DNA of 39,977 bases from DASZQY01 sp036511595 (GCA_036511595.1 DATCBY010000030.1:1-39977), one strand, 5' to 3'. Shown: positions 30,474-39,339, numbered from the stretch's first letter. The notes: generated by a model not told the origin, from the letters alone. Translations and numbers: made by a program.

Positions 30474-31187
30474 ATGGACGGCCCCGTGACCGATGTCGTG
30501 CTGCCCGTGGCGAGCCCGAGTTTTTCTTTGCTCGCCCTGTTCCTCCAATCCCACATCATCGTGAAATGCGTCATTATCGGCCTGCTGCTTGCGTCCGTGT
30601 GGAGCTGGGCGATCATCATCGACAAGACCATTCTCTACCGCCGCGTCCGCAAGCAAATGGATCGTTTCGAAAAGGTCTTCTGGTCGGGCCAGTCGCTGGA
30701 GGAGCTTTATCGATCGCTCTCCGGCCGCACACCGACGGCGATGGCATCGGTTTTTGTGGCGGCGATGCGTGAGTGGAAGCGGAGTTTCGAAGCCGGGGCG
30801 CGTTCGGCGCTCGGACTGCAGACCCGCATCGACAAGGTACTCGACGTTACCATCGACCGGGAGACAGAGCGGCTGGAGCGTCGTCTGCTGTTCCTCGCGA
30901 CGGTGGGCTCCTCGGCGCCGTTCATTGGTCTGTTCGGGACCGTGTGGGGCATCATGTCGAGCTTCCAGGCGATCGCGGCGTCCAAGAACACCGCGCTGGC
31001 GGTGGTAGCGCCCGGCATCGCAGAAGCGCTGCTGGCGACCGCGCTTGGACTTCTCGCCGCAATTCCGGCGGTAATTGCCTACAACAAGCTCTCCAACGAC
31101 GCGGGCAAGATCAGCCAGCGGCTGGAAGGCTTCGCCGACGAGTTTGCCGCCATCCTGTCGCGGCAGGTCGACGAGCGGGCGAGCTAG
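30474..31187 (+). CDS. tolQ: Tol-Pal system protein TolQ
   Basis: A 237-residue inner-membrane proton channel component of the MotA/TolQ/ExbB family. Helices at about residues 25-47, 136-158 and 172-195. Signatures: KCVIIGLLLASVWSWAIIID, LFLATVGSSAPFIGLFGTVW, and IAEALLATALGLLAAIPAVI. With TolR it uses the proton gradient to energise TolA, helping the outer membrane follow constriction at division. ATG at 30474 with an AGAGGTCAGG-type site before it. It precedes tolR by three bases. Confidence 0.96.
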   Translation: MDGPVTDVVLPVASPSFSLLALFLQSHIIVKCVIIGLLLASVWSWAIIIDKTILYRRVRKQMDRFEKVFWSGQSLEELYRSLSGRTPTAMASVFVAAMREWKRSFEAGARSALGLQTRIDKVLDVTIDRETERLERRLLFLATVGSSAPFIGLFGTVWGIMSSFQAIAASKNTALAVVAPGIAEALLATALGLLAAIPAVIAYNKLSNDAGKISQRLEGFADEFAAILSRQVDERAS

Positions 31188-31190
31188 GCG

Positions 31191-31643
31191 ATGGCACCGC
31201 CGATCGGGCCGGGAGGCGGGCGGCAGCACAAGCATCGGCGGCGACGCGCGCGGCCGATGAGCGATATCAACGTGACACCATTTGTTGACGTGATGTTGGT
31301 GCTGTTGATCGTGTTCATGGTGACGGCGCCGCTTTTGTCAGCCGGTGTGCCGGTGGACCTGCCACAGGCGGACGCAAAGCCGCTAGCGCTAGCGCTGGAG
31401 AAGGAGCCGGTGACGGTAACTATCGACAATCTCGGGAAAATCTTCGTCAAGGACGAGGAGGTCCAGATGGAGGATCTGGTGCCGAAGCTGACCACGGCGG
31501 TCGGTGATAACCGCGACCAGCGGATCTATGTACGGGGCGACAAGACGGCCAGTTACGGAGCGATTATGCAGGTTATGGGCACCATCAACGGCGCGGGATT
31601 CACCCATATCGGGCTCGTCGCGCTGAAGGCGCCGGGTACCTAG
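31191..31643 (+). CDS. tolR: Tol-Pal system protein TolR
   Basis: A 150-residue inner-membrane protein with one transmembrane helix, SDINVTPFVDVMLVLLIVFM, which carries the proton-conducting Asp in PFVDV. The periplasmic domain has EKEPVTVTIDNLGKIFVKDE and VYVRG-like IYVRGDKTASYGAIMQVM. A basic N-terminus of about 22 residues (rich in Arg, Lys and His) precedes the helix. TolR blocks or gates TolQ and binds peptidoglycan. The ATG at 31191 is close behind tolQ. Confidence 0.96.
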   Translation: MAPPIGPGGGRQHKHRRRRARPMSDINVTPFVDVMLVLLIVFMVTAPLLSAGVPVDLPQADAKPLALALEKEPVTVTIDNLGKIFVKDEEVQMEDLVPKLTTAVGDNRDQRIYVRGDKTASYGAIMQVMGTINGAGFTHIGLVALKAPGT

Positions 31644-31649
31644 CCCGCG

Positions 31650-32624
31650 ATGCGGTACGGGCTCGCAGTCTCGGCGATTGCCCACGCGGCACTGCTTGCG
31701 TGGGGCGTGCTGTCGCTGCCCGTCAAGCCGCTCGACACCAGCAACCTCGAACAGATTCCGGTCGACTTCGTCGAGCTCGGCGATGTGACCAAACTCGACA
31801 AGGGCGTGCAGACCGCCGCGCTCGTGCGCGACGAGCCGGCCCCCGAGCCGGTCAAGAAGATCGAGGATGCTCCGCCGCTGCCGACGCCGCCACCACCGCC
31901 GCCGGAGCTTCCCCCGGCGCCTCCGATGCCCACCGTCAGCATTCCGCCGCCCGATCCGACGCCGCCTCCACCGACGCCGCCTCCACCGACGCCGCCGCCC
32001 ACGCCGCAGGCCGACGCGGCGCCACCGCCGCCCGATCCCGCTCCGCCGCCCCCGGCGCCCACGCCTGATCCGACGCCTCCGCCGCCCCTGGAAAAGACCG
32101 CCGCAGCGCCACCGCCGCCCAAGGACGTGCCGGTGCCGCGGGTCCGCCCAAATCCGCCGAAGCCCAAGCCTTCTGCAGCGCCAAAACCCGACGACGCGGC
32201 CGATCTCGATCAGATCACGGCGCTGCTCGACAAGAAGAAGCTCGAGCAGATGGCTTCGGCCGAACCGACCGATCAGCCGGCGACCGCCGGCTCGCCAACG
32301 GCAACGTCCACCAGCGGCAAGATGACCGCCAACGAACTCGATGCCCTCCGCTCGAAACTGGCGCAGTGCTGGAGTCCGCCGCTCGGGTGGACCGATCCGG
32401 CACAGGTACGCGTCGTACTCATGCTCGACCTCAATGCCGATGGCACGGTTGACGGGGTGCCGGCTGTCCTAGAATCGCCGCAAGGGCAGTATTCGGCTAC
32501 CGCGCCAGAAAGCGCACTGCGTGCTGTCCGGCGATGTGCGCCTTACGACCTGCCGGCGGACAAGTACGATGCGTGGAAACAGGTGAAGGTCACTTTTGAC
32601 CCGAAAGACATGGGTGCAGGCTAG
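31650..32624 (+). CDS. tolA: Tol-Pal system protein TolA with proline-rich linker
   Basis: A 324-residue bitopic protein that links TolQR to Pal/TolB and the outer membrane. One transmembrane helix near residues 5-24 (AVSAIAHAALLAWGVLSLPV), then residues about 70-175 made mainly of Pro-Pro-Pro, PTPP and DPTPP runs in place of the long alpha-helical Lys/Ala domain of E. coli TolA. The C-terminal domain has ELDALRSKLAQCWSPPLGW, VRVVLMLDLNADGTVDGVP and ALRAVRRCAPYDLPADKYDA, with two Cys that should pair. ATG at 31650. The proline runs should be hard for the ribosome without EF-P. Confidence 0.9.
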   Translation: MRYGLAVSAIAHAALLAWGVLSLPVKPLDTSNLEQIPVDFVELGDVTKLDKGVQTAALVRDEPAPEPVKKIEDAPPLPTPPPPPPELPPAPPMPTVSIPPPDPTPPPPTPPPPTPPPTPQADAAPPPPDPAPPPPAPTPDPTPPPPLEKTAAAPPPPKDVPVPRVRPNPPKPKPSAAPKPDDAADLDQITALLDKKKLEQMASAEPTDQPATAGSPTATSTSGKMTANELDALRSKLAQCWSPPLGWTDPAQVRVVLMLDLNADGTVDGVPAVLESPQGQYSATAPESALRAVRRCAPYDLPADKYDAWKQVKVTFDPKDMGAG

Positions 32625-32625
32625 C

Positions 32626-33957
32626 ATGGCGCTGGAATTCATCACCAAGCCGGCGGTAGCGGCCGCGATCGGGCTGCTTGTCTTGTGGACCGCCTGGGCG
32701 GTGCCGGCCTCGGCGCTGGTCGAGATCGACATTACGCGCGGTAACGTTGAGCCGCTGCCGATTGCCATCACGAACTTCGCCGGTGCTGGCCAGGATCAGC
32801 AGCTTGGCGTCGACGTTGCCGGCGTCGTGACGGCGGACCTCAAGCGTTCCGGCCTCTTCCAGCCAATCGATCCGGCCACCTTCACCCAGCCAAACATCGG
32901 TCCGACCGATACCCCACGGTTCGCCGACTGGAAGGTGTTGTCGGCGCAGGCGCTGGTCAGCGGCGGCGTGGCCCGTCAGGCCGACGGCAGGCTCCGCGCC
33001 GAGTTTCATCTATGGGATGTGTTCGCCGGTCAGCAGATGGCCGGCCAGCAATTCTTCACCAGCCCCGACAACTGGCGGCGGGTGGCGCACATCATCGCCG
33101 ACGCGATCTATGAGCGACTGACCGGCGAGAAGGGATATTTCGATTCCCGCGTCGCGTTTGTGGACGAGAGCGGTCCGAAGGAAAAGCGCGTCAAGCGATT
33201 GGCAATCATGGACCAGGACGGCGCCAACGTCCGCTACCTCACCAGCGGCAACGATCTGGTGCTGACGCCGCGCTTCAACCCGTCGAGCCGGGAGATTACG
33301 TACATGGCTTACGAAGGTGCGCAGCCGAAGGTCTACGTCATGGATGTGCAGAGCGGCCAGAAGGAACTGGTTGGCGATTTCCCCGGCATGACGTTCTCGC
33401 CGCGTTTTTCGCCCGACGGGCAGCGGGTCATCATGAGTCTGCAGCCCGGCAACAACGCCAACATCTTCACGCTCGATCTTCGATCGCGCGCGACCACGCG
33501 GCTCACCAACGACGCGGCGATCGATACCAGCGCGTCCTACTCGCCAGACGGCAAGCAAGTCGTCTTCGAATCGGATCGTGGCGGGCAACCGCAGCTTTAC
33601 GTCATGAATGCCGACGGCACCAATCCGCATCGCATCAGCTTCGGAACCGGCTCGTACGGTACGCCGGTGTGGTCGCCGCGCGGGGATTTGATTGCGTTCA
33701 CACGGCGCAATGCCGGTCTCTTCGCCATCGGCGTTATCAAGCCCGACGGTTCGGGCGAGCGCATCCTGACTGAAGGCTTCCACAACGAGGGACCGACCTG
33801 GGCGCCGAACGGGCGCGTCATCATGTTCTTTCGCAACACGCCCGGCGCCAACGGCGGACCCCAGCTCTGGACGATCGATCTGACGGGCTATGGCGAGGCG
33901 CGCGTGCCAACGCCGGCCTTCGCCTCGGACCCGGCATGGTCGCCGTTGCTCAACTGA
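32626..33957 (+). CDS. tolB: Tol-Pal system protein TolB
   Basis: A 443-residue periplasmic protein: signal peptide (about residues 1-30, LLVLWTAWAVPASA then LVEID), an N-terminal alpha/beta domain (LPIAITNFAGAGQDQQLGVD, SGLFQPIDPATF, SAQALVSGGVAR), and a beta-propeller of WD40-like blades such as FSPRFSPDGQRVIMSLQPG, ASYSPDGKQVVFESDRGG and GTPVWSPRGDLIAFTRR. It binds Pal and TolA. ATG 32626 is one base after the tolA stop, an almost coupled join. A TTG in frame upstream (32596) lies inside tolA and is unlikely. Confidence 0.96.
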   Translation: MALEFITKPAVAAAIGLLVLWTAWAVPASALVEIDITRGNVEPLPIAITNFAGAGQDQQLGVDVAGVVTADLKRSGLFQPIDPATFTQPNIGPTDTPRFADWKVLSAQALVSGGVARQADGRLRAEFHLWDVFAGQQMAGQQFFTSPDNWRRVAHIIADAIYERLTGEKGYFDSRVAFVDESGPKEKRVKRLAIMDQDGANVRYLTSGNDLVLTPRFNPSSREITYMAYEGAQPKVYVMDVQSGQKELVGDFPGMTFSPRFSPDGQRVIMSLQPGNNANIFTLDLRSRATTRLTNDAAIDTSASYSPDGKQVVFESDRGGQPQLYVMNADGTNPHRISFGTGSYGTPVWSPRGDLIAFTRRNAGLFAIGVIKPDGSGERILTEGFHNEGPTWAPNGRVIMFFRNTPGANGGPQLWTIDLTGYGEARVPTPAFASDPAWSPLLN

Positions 33958-33961
33958 CTTG

Positions 33962-34000
33962 CCCCGACGAATCACGGGGGCTAGCCTGCCCGCGGGCAGG
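33962..34000. repeat. Two inverted repeats in the tolB-pal gap
   Basis: CCCCG (33962-33966) pairs with CGGGG (33975-33979), and the next 16 bases, 33985-34000, form a perfect palindrome CCTGCCCGCGGGCAGG. Both follow the tolB stop by 4-30 bases and have no T-run, so they may stabilise the 3' end of the tolB message or damp read-through into pal. Confidence 0.5.
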
Positions 34001-34155
34001 GTGGCGTGGTCCGGTCGATGCCGGACAAAGACGGGGATCGAAGCGCCGGCAGCACCGACGCCGATTTTCATTAACCACCTTCTTCAACCGCGACTTAACC
34101 AACAGACAGCTAGACCGGGCCAGGGCCGGCTTTGGTGCACGAGGAGTTACCAGCA

Positions 34156-34668
34156 ATGTTCCATCCGCAACGATTTTCCCGCGCCGCCGGCATAGTCGCG
34201 TTGCTCTCAGTAGCGGTGCTGCTGGCAGCCTGCGCCAAGAGCCCCAATGGAGAGCCGGGCGGCCTTGGTCTCGGCGTCGGCCAGAATGGCGCCGCCGTTC
34301 CGGGCTCGAGCCAGGACTTCGTGGTCAATGTCGGCGACCGCGTTTTCTTCGAGACCGATTCGACAGATCTCACCGCCCAGGCGCGCGCCACCCTGGACAA
34401 GCAGGCGCAGTGGCTGAACCAGTACTCGCGCTACACGTTCACCGTTGAGGGACATGCCGACGAGCGCGGGACACGCGAATATAACATCGCGCTGGGCGCT
34501 CGCCGTGCCGCAATCGTTCACGACTATCTCGCCCAGCGGGGCGTCGCGGCCAATCGCATGAAGACCATTTCGTACGGCAAGGAGCGCCCGGTCGCGACCT
34601 GCGACGACATCTCCTGCTGGTCGCAAAACCGGCGCGCCGTGACGGTCATCGACAACGTGGGGACCTGA
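34156..34668 (+). CDS. pal: Peptidoglycan-associated lipoprotein Pal
   Basis: A 170-residue outer-membrane lipoprotein. The lipobox is VAVLLAAC with the acylated Cys near residue 26, then a flexible Gly/Pro-rich linker and an OmpA-like peptidoglycan-binding domain: FVVNVGDRVFFETDSTDLTA, FTVEGHADERGTREYNIALG, RRAAIVHDYLAQRGV and MKTISYGKERPVATCDDISC. The ATG at 34156 has GAGGAG at 34141-34146; the TTG in frame at 34132 lies before that site. It anchors the outer membrane to the wall with TolB and TolA. A 198-bp gap precedes it. Confidence 0.96.
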   Translation: MFHPQRFSRAAGIVALLSVAVLLAACAKSPNGEPGGLGLGVGQNGAAVPGSSQDFVVNVGDRVFFETDSTDLTAQARATLDKQAQWLNQYSRYTFTVEGHADERGTREYNIALGARRAAIVHDYLAQRGVAANRMKTISYGKERPVATCDDISCWSQNRRAVTVIDNVGT

Positions 34669-34820
34669 TCCTTCGAATCCATTTCGCGGGGCGTTGCGAA
34701 CGGCGGTCGTCTTCCTGAAAAGGGAGGCGCCGCCGGTTTCGTTTCTAGCGCCCAATTTTGGCCGAACTGGCCTGTCTTGTGGTACCAATGCCTCCCGGAC
34801 ACTGGATTTCATTGCCGCCG

Positions 34821-35888
34821 ATGACGGTTCGTCCATCGACCTTCGCCAAACGCCTTCTGGCTGGCACTGCCGTGGCCTTGGTACTTGCGACGACCACCGG
34901 CGGCCAAGCGGCCAACTGGCCCTTCGCTCCGCGCACGACGATCGATCAGGGGGCGGTAACCGTCGCACAGGCCAGCGATCAGGCTGGGCGCCTCGACAAC
35001 GTCGAGGCGCAGATGCGGTCGCTGACCGGCCAGGTCGAGCAACTGACCCACCAACTGCAGGTGCTGCAGGATCAGTTGAAGCGGATGCAAGACGACAACG
35101 AGTTCCGCTTCGGCGAACTTGAGAAGAACGCCACGACGAAAACTTCGTCGGTCAGGCCCGCCGACAAGGCGGCAGCCCAGCAGACTCCGCCGGCGCAGGA
35201 TCTCGCCGGCGTTCCGCCGGCGCCTTCGCTGACGGCACCCGCGGCTGAAGCGCTGTCCGCTCCGCTTACGGCGGCAAAATCCGCGCCGGCCAAGCCGCAA
35301 GTCGCCGCAGAAAATGATGCAATCGCGCGGCAGCTCGGTGCGCCGCCGCAGCCGTTGGGTACATTGACGGTCAAGGCGCCGCCGCCCGGCGCGCCACCCC
35401 TCGATCTCTCAACTCTTGCCGGCAACGATACCGACGCCGGCGCGCACCCGCTCCCCGGTCTAGCGCCGGCTGCCGGGGCAACCCAAGCGCCTGCGCCCCG
35501 CGCGGGCGATCCGCGAGCCGACTACGATCAGGCTTATAACCTGATCAACGCCGGCCAGTATGATCTCGCGGAGAAGGCGTTCCGCCAGTTCCTGGCGTCC
35601 TATCCGAACGACGAGCAGGCGGCGGACGCGCAATACTGGCTGGGCGAGAGCCTCTTCGATCACGGCAACTACGCCGGCGCAGCAGCGGAATTCAAGACCG
35701 CCTACACCAAGTACCCGAACAGCAAGCGGGCGCCCGATACGCTGCTCAAGCTTGGCCTGTCGATGGCCGGTCTCGACTACCGCGACGAAGCTTGCAAGAT
35801 GTACGCGCTGGCGCTGAAGAAGTATCCGCAGATGTCGAATGCGTTGCGCCAGCGGGTCAAGGCCGAACAAGCCAGTGCCTCCTGCTGA
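34821..35888 (+). CDS. cpoB: Tol-Pal associated coiled-coil/TPR protein CpoB (YbgF)
   Basis: A 355-residue periplasmic protein. Signal peptide: RPSTFAKRLLAGTAVALVLA then a cut near TTGGQA. A coiled coil of trimer type follows (DQAGRLDNVEAQMRSLTGQV, LQVLQDQLKRMQDDNEFR), then about 130 residues of Ala/Pro-rich spacer, then three TPRs (YDQAYNLINAGQYDLAEKAF, AQYWLGESLFDHGNYAGAAA, LKLGLSMAGLDYRDEACKMY). In E. coli CpoB links PBP1B and Tol activity at the septum. I start at ATG 34821 for the signal peptide; earlier in-frame codons at 34758 and 34788 are possible. Its spacer is longer than in E. coli. Confidence 0.9.
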   Translation: MTVRPSTFAKRLLAGTAVALVLATTTGGQAANWPFAPRTTIDQGAVTVAQASDQAGRLDNVEAQMRSLTGQVEQLTHQLQVLQDQLKRMQDDNEFRFGELEKNATTKTSSVRPADKAAAQQTPPAQDLAGVPPAPSLTAPAAEALSAPLTAAKSAPAKPQVAAENDAIARQLGAPPQPLGTLTVKAPPPGAPPLDLSTLAGNDTDAGAHPLPGLAPAAGATQAPAPRAGDPRADYDQAYNLINAGQYDLAEKAFRQFLASYPNDEQAADAQYWLGESLFDHGNYAGAAAEFKTAYTKYPNSKRAPDTLLKLGLSMAGLDYRDEACKMYALALKKYPQMSNALRQRVKAEQASASC

Positions 35889-37197
35889 CGATTCGTCCGT
35901 AGCGCCGCTCGCCGACGAAGAACTCGACGCGCTTTTTGCTTCTCTCGCCAACGCCAGCCTGATGGCGCTCGCTGTTTCCGGCGGCGCCGACTCGCTGGCG
36001 CTCCTCGACGCCGTCGGCCGTTGGAGGGGTCTGCATCGCGTGGTTGTGCTGACCGTCGATCATCGGCTGCGGCGCGGATCGCGGGCTGAGGCAAATGCGG
36101 TCGTGGCCGTCGCGCGGCAGCGCGGTCTCGAGGCGCGCGTACTTGTATGGACCGGACCACGCCCGGCGTCCGATATCGAAAGCGCGGCCCGGTCCGCCCG
36201 CTACCGATTGCTCCTGGAAGCCAGCCGCGGGATGGGGGCGAGCCATCTCGTGCTTGCCCACCATCGCGATGATCTGGCGGAGACTTTCCTTTTGCGATTG
36301 GCGCGCGGTAGCGGGGTGTTTGGACTGGCCGCCATGAGGTCGCAACTGGACCTCGGAGACATCGTCATCGCGCGGCCACTCCTGAAGGTATCGAAAGACC
36401 GTCTGGTGGCAACAACGGCTGCGGCGAAGCTGCAAGCGGTCGACGACGCCATGAACAGCGATCCCCGTTTTGAACGGGCGCGCGTGCGGAAACTTATGCC
36501 GCTACTGGCGGGCGCGGGTCTGGATCCGAGTGCGCTGGCGGCGACGGCCCTCCGTCTCGCCGATGCCGCCGACGCTGTCGATTCCGCGGCTAGCTCGTTG
36601 TTGGCGGAGACGGTCGAGGCCGACGCCTTTGCCGTCGCCTGGCTCGACCCGGAGCGCTTTCGGTCGTGGCCGCTGGCGGTTCGCCTGCGGGGATTGACGC
36701 GCATTCTGGCGGCGATTGGAGGGTCGGAGTATCCGCCGCGTCATGAACGCCTCGCCATGCTGCAAGACGCGATTATTCCTCGACCCGCACGTTTCAAGCG
36801 CACACTCGCCGGCACCGTTATCGAGGCGCGGGGAGAGCGCTTTGCCTTTTACCGCGAGTTCGGCCGGCAAGGGCTGCCGGCGATCGCACTGAAAGCGGGG
36901 TTCCGCGGGGTCTGGGACCATCGGTTCGCGGTCGAAGTTCGGGACGGCGCTCCTCCCGGGTTCACACTCGGTCCGCTTGGCGAGGCCGACCGGGTGCGAG
37001 CCGAGCCGGGCAGTCGACGGTATCCGAGGAACGCGCTGGCAGCACTTCCGGCATTGAGGCGGCGAGGAAAGGTCGTCGCGATCTTCCCTATTTTCTCAAG
37101 CTTTCCACCGGGTTCGGCGCCTATCGCGGCGGTGCGGGCAATCCTCGGCGAGCGACTTGGCCGCCCGATGCTCTTTCCCGATGTGGCCGGCCGGTAG
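35875..37197 (+). CDS. tilS: tRNA(Ile)-lysidine synthetase TilS
   Basis: A 440-residue ATP-dependent enzyme that puts lysine on C34 of tRNA-Ile(CAU), changing it to read AUA. The P-loop is LMALAVSGGADSLALLDAVG near residues 29-48, then VVLTVDHRLRRGSRAEA, DIESAARSARYRLLLEASRG, and LAHHRDDLAETFLLRLARGS. A C-terminal TilS domain is present but divergent. The start is best at GTG 35875, which overlaps the cpoB end by 14 bp; the frame opens further back (35839). It is followed by ftsH, the order seen in many alphaproteobacteria. Confidence 0.94.
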   Translation: MPPADDSSVAPLADEELDALFASLANASLMALAVSGGADSLALLDAVGRWRGLHRVVVLTVDHRLRRGSRAEANAVVAVARQRGLEARVLVWTGPRPASDIESAARSARYRLLLEASRGMGASHLVLAHHRDDLAETFLLRLARGSGVFGLAAMRSQLDLGDIVIARPLLKVSKDRLVATTAAAKLQAVDDAMNSDPRFERARVRKLMPLLAGAGLDPSALAATALRLADAADAVDSAASSLLAETVEADAFAVAWLDPERFRSWPLAVRLRGLTRILAAIGGSEYPPRHERLAMLQDAIIPRPARFKRTLAGTVIEARGERFAFYREFGRQGLPAIALKAGFRGVWDHRFAVEVRDGAPPGFTLGPLGEADRVRAEPGSRRYPRNALAALPALRRRGKVVAIFPIFSSFPPGSAPIAAVRAILGERLGRPMLFPDVAGR

Positions 37198-37269
37198 GGG
37201 TCGTTCACCTTCCGCCCACCCGGGGCATTTCGCCCACATTCTGGCGTGATACGGTGAGACAGTCTTTTT

Positions 37270-37299
37270 ATTGGCTTCGTAACGTCGAACACCTATCTT
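37270..37299 (+). promoter_or_regulatory. Possible heat-shock (RpoH-type) promoter before ftsH
   Basis: ATTG (37270-37273), 18 bases, and CCTATCTT (37292-37299) resemble the alphaproteobacterial RpoH pattern CTTG-N17/18-CYTATNT. The first base differs, and nothing else supports it. ftsH is a heat-shock gene in many bacteria, so the position (62 bp before the ATG) makes sense. Confidence 0.35.
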
Positions 37300-37361
37300 A
37301 ACCACGGCTCACCCCTAAAGCGGCGCCGGCGGTCCACGACGCGGTCGCCCTCGAGGATCAA

Positions 37362-39290
37362 ATGAACGCGAATTTCCGGAATTTTGCGCTGTGGGTGATC
37401 ATTGGCCTCGTCCTGATCGCGCTGTTCAATCTGTTCCAGAATACGGGGACGCGGACGGCGGGGCATGACGTGCCCTATTCGCAGTTCGTCAACGATGTCG
37501 ATCAGGGGCGCGTGCGCAGCGTCGTCATCTCCGGTCAGGACATTGCCGGGGCCTACTCCGACGGCAGCGCTTTCCAGACGTTTGCTCCCTCGGACCCGGA
37601 TCTGGTCAAGCGGCTCGAGGATCGCGGCGTGTCGATCGCCGCCAAGCCGGCGACGGAGGCGGGTCAATCCCTGATCGGGATGCTGGTGTCGTGGTTTCCG
37701 ATGTTCCTCATCCTGGCGGTGTGGATATTCTTCATGCGCCAGATGCAGGGGACGGGCGGCAAGGCGCTGGGCTTCGGCAAATCCAAGGCCAAGCTCCTGA
37801 CCGAAGCGCATGGACGCGTGACCTTCGAGGATGTCGCCGGCGTCGATGAGGCCAAGGAAGATTTGCAGGAGATCGTCGAGTTCCTGCGCGACCCGCAGAA
37901 GTTCCAGCGGCTCGGCGGTCGCATTCCGCGTGGCGTGCTGCTCGTCGGGCCTCCGGGCACCGGCAAGACGCTGTTGGCGCGCGCCATCGCCGGCGAGGCG
38001 AACGTGCCGTTTTTCACGATCTCGGGTTCCGACTTCGTCGAGATGTTCGTCGGTGTCGGCGCTTCGCGCGTCCGCGATATGTTCGAACAGGCGAAGAAGA
38101 ATGCTCCGTGCATCATCTTTATCGATGAAATCGACGCGGTCGGTCGTCATCGTGGCGCCGGCCTCGGCGGTGGCAACGACGAGCGCGAGCAGACGCTGAA
38201 CCAGCTCCTCGTCGAGATGGATGGATTCGAGTCGAACGAAGGCGTGATTCTGATCGCGGCCACCAACCGTCCGGACGTGCTCGATCCCGCGCTGCTTCGC
38301 CCGGGCCGGTTCGATCGCCAGGTTGTAGTGCCGAACCCCGATGTCGTCGGGCGCGAGCGCATCCTCAAGGTGCATGTGCGCAAGGTGCCGATGGCGCCGG
38401 ACGTCGACCTCAAGGTGATCGCCCGCGGCACGCCTGGATTCTCCGGCGCCGACCTGATGAACCTCGTCAACGAGGCCGCCTTGCTCGCCGCCCGCCGCGG
38501 GAAGCGGCTGGTGACAATGTCCGAGTTTGAAGATGCCAAGGACAAGGTGATGATGGGCGCCGAGCGGCGCACCCTGGTCATGACCGAAGACGAGAAGCGA
38601 CTGACGGCCTATCACGAGGCTGGTCACGCCATCGTCGCGCTCAACGTGGCGGCCACCGATCCCGTTCACAAGGCAACGATCATTCCGCGTGGTCGCGCGC
38701 TTGGCATGGTCATGCAGCTGCCCGAACGCGACAAGCTGTCGATGAGCCTTGAGCAGATGACCTCGCGTCTTGCCATCATGATGGGCGGGCGCGTGGCGGA
38801 GGAGGTGACGTTCGGCCGTGAGAAGGTAACCTCCGGCGCCGCCTCGGACATCGAGCAGGCGACACGGCTGGCGCGCCTGATGGTGACTCGTTGGGGCTTG
38901 TCGGACGCGCTCGGCACGGTTTCCTACGGCGAGAACCAGGAAGAGGTATTCCTCGGTCACTCGGTTTCACGCACGCAGAACGTCTCCGAGGAGACCGCGC
39001 AGAAAATCGATTCGGAAATCCGCCGCCTCGTCGAGGAGGGTCTTTCGGAAGCCCGCGCAATCCTGTCGAGCCACGCGGCCGACCTCGAGACTCTGGCGCA
39101 GGGTCTGCTCGAATACGAGACGCTGTCGGGCGATGAGATCCGCGGGTTGCTTGCCGGCAGGCCGCCAGTGCGCGAGACACCCGAAGAGGCTGCGTCGAGC
39201 AAGTCTTCCGCCGTGCCGTTGACCCGCGGCAAGCCGCGGCGCCCGCCGGGCGAACCGGAAGCTGGCCTCGAGCCACAGCCGCAGGCCTGA
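37362..39290 (+). CDS. ftsH: ATP-dependent zinc metalloprotease FtsH
   Basis: A 642-residue inner-membrane AAA+ protease that removes damaged membrane proteins and short-lived regulators. Two transmembrane helices near residues 8-26 and 106-125 flank a periplasmic domain; then Walker A LLVGPPGTGKTLLARAIAGE, Walker B CIIFIDEIDAVGRHRGAGLG, the second region of homology ATNRPDVLDPALLRPGRFDR, and the zinc site AYHEAGHAIVA with downstream acidic ligands. The C-terminus is Pro/Glu/Arg-rich. ATG at 37362; the upstream gap is 164 bp. FtsH here is the usual neighbour of tilS. Confidence 0.97.
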   Translation: MNANFRNFALWVIIGLVLIALFNLFQNTGTRTAGHDVPYSQFVNDVDQGRVRSVVISGQDIAGAYSDGSAFQTFAPSDPDLVKRLEDRGVSIAAKPATEAGQSLIGMLVSWFPMFLILAVWIFFMRQMQGTGGKALGFGKSKAKLLTEAHGRVTFEDVAGVDEAKEDLQEIVEFLRDPQKFQRLGGRIPRGVLLVGPPGTGKTLLARAIAGEANVPFFTISGSDFVEMFVGVGASRVRDMFEQAKKNAPCIIFIDEIDAVGRHRGAGLGGGNDEREQTLNQLLVEMDGFESNEGVILIAATNRPDVLDPALLRPGRFDRQVVVPNPDVVGRERILKVHVRKVPMAPDVDLKVIARGTPGFSGADLMNLVNEAALLAARRGKRLVTMSEFEDAKDKVMMGAERRTLVMTEDEKRLTAYHEAGHAIVALNVAATDPVHKATIIPRGRALGMVMQLPERDKLSMSLEQMTSRLAIMMGGRVAEEVTFGREKVTSGAASDIEQATRLARLMVTRWGLSDALGTVSYGENQEEVFLGHSVSRTQNVSEETAQKIDSEIRRLVEEGLSEARAILSSHAADLETLAQGLLEYETLSGDEIRGLLAGRPPVRETPEEAASSKSSAVPLTRGKPRRPPGEPEAGLEPQPQA

Positions 39291-39322
39291 GCAGCTAACC
39301 GATCCATCGACGGCGTAGGGCG

Positions 39323-39339
39323 GCGGGGATGTTCCCCGC
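39323..39339 (+). terminator. Hairpin downstream of ftsH
   Basis: GCGGGGA (39323-39329) and TCCCCGC (39333-39339) pair over seven bases with a TGT loop, 32 bases after the ftsH stop. No T-run follows, so this is a weak or Rho-assisted end at best. Confidence 0.4.

Noticed and set aside
31867..32110. Tandem repeat or CRISPR-like array in tolA
   Set aside because: The periodic CCG-rich sequence is the codon run of the proline linker; it has no spacers and stays in frame.
33010..34071. 353-codon minus-strand frame opposite tolB
   Set aside because: Mirror of the tolB propeller repeats; rich in Arg, no recognisable fold.
34071..34098. Two TTAACC words before pal as a CtrA site
   Set aside because: They are 20 bases apart rather than seven, so the full CtrA pattern is not met.
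37293..38960. 555-codon minus-strand frame opposite ftsH
   Set aside because: Mirror of the ftsH reading frame. Length alone is not evidence at this GC content.
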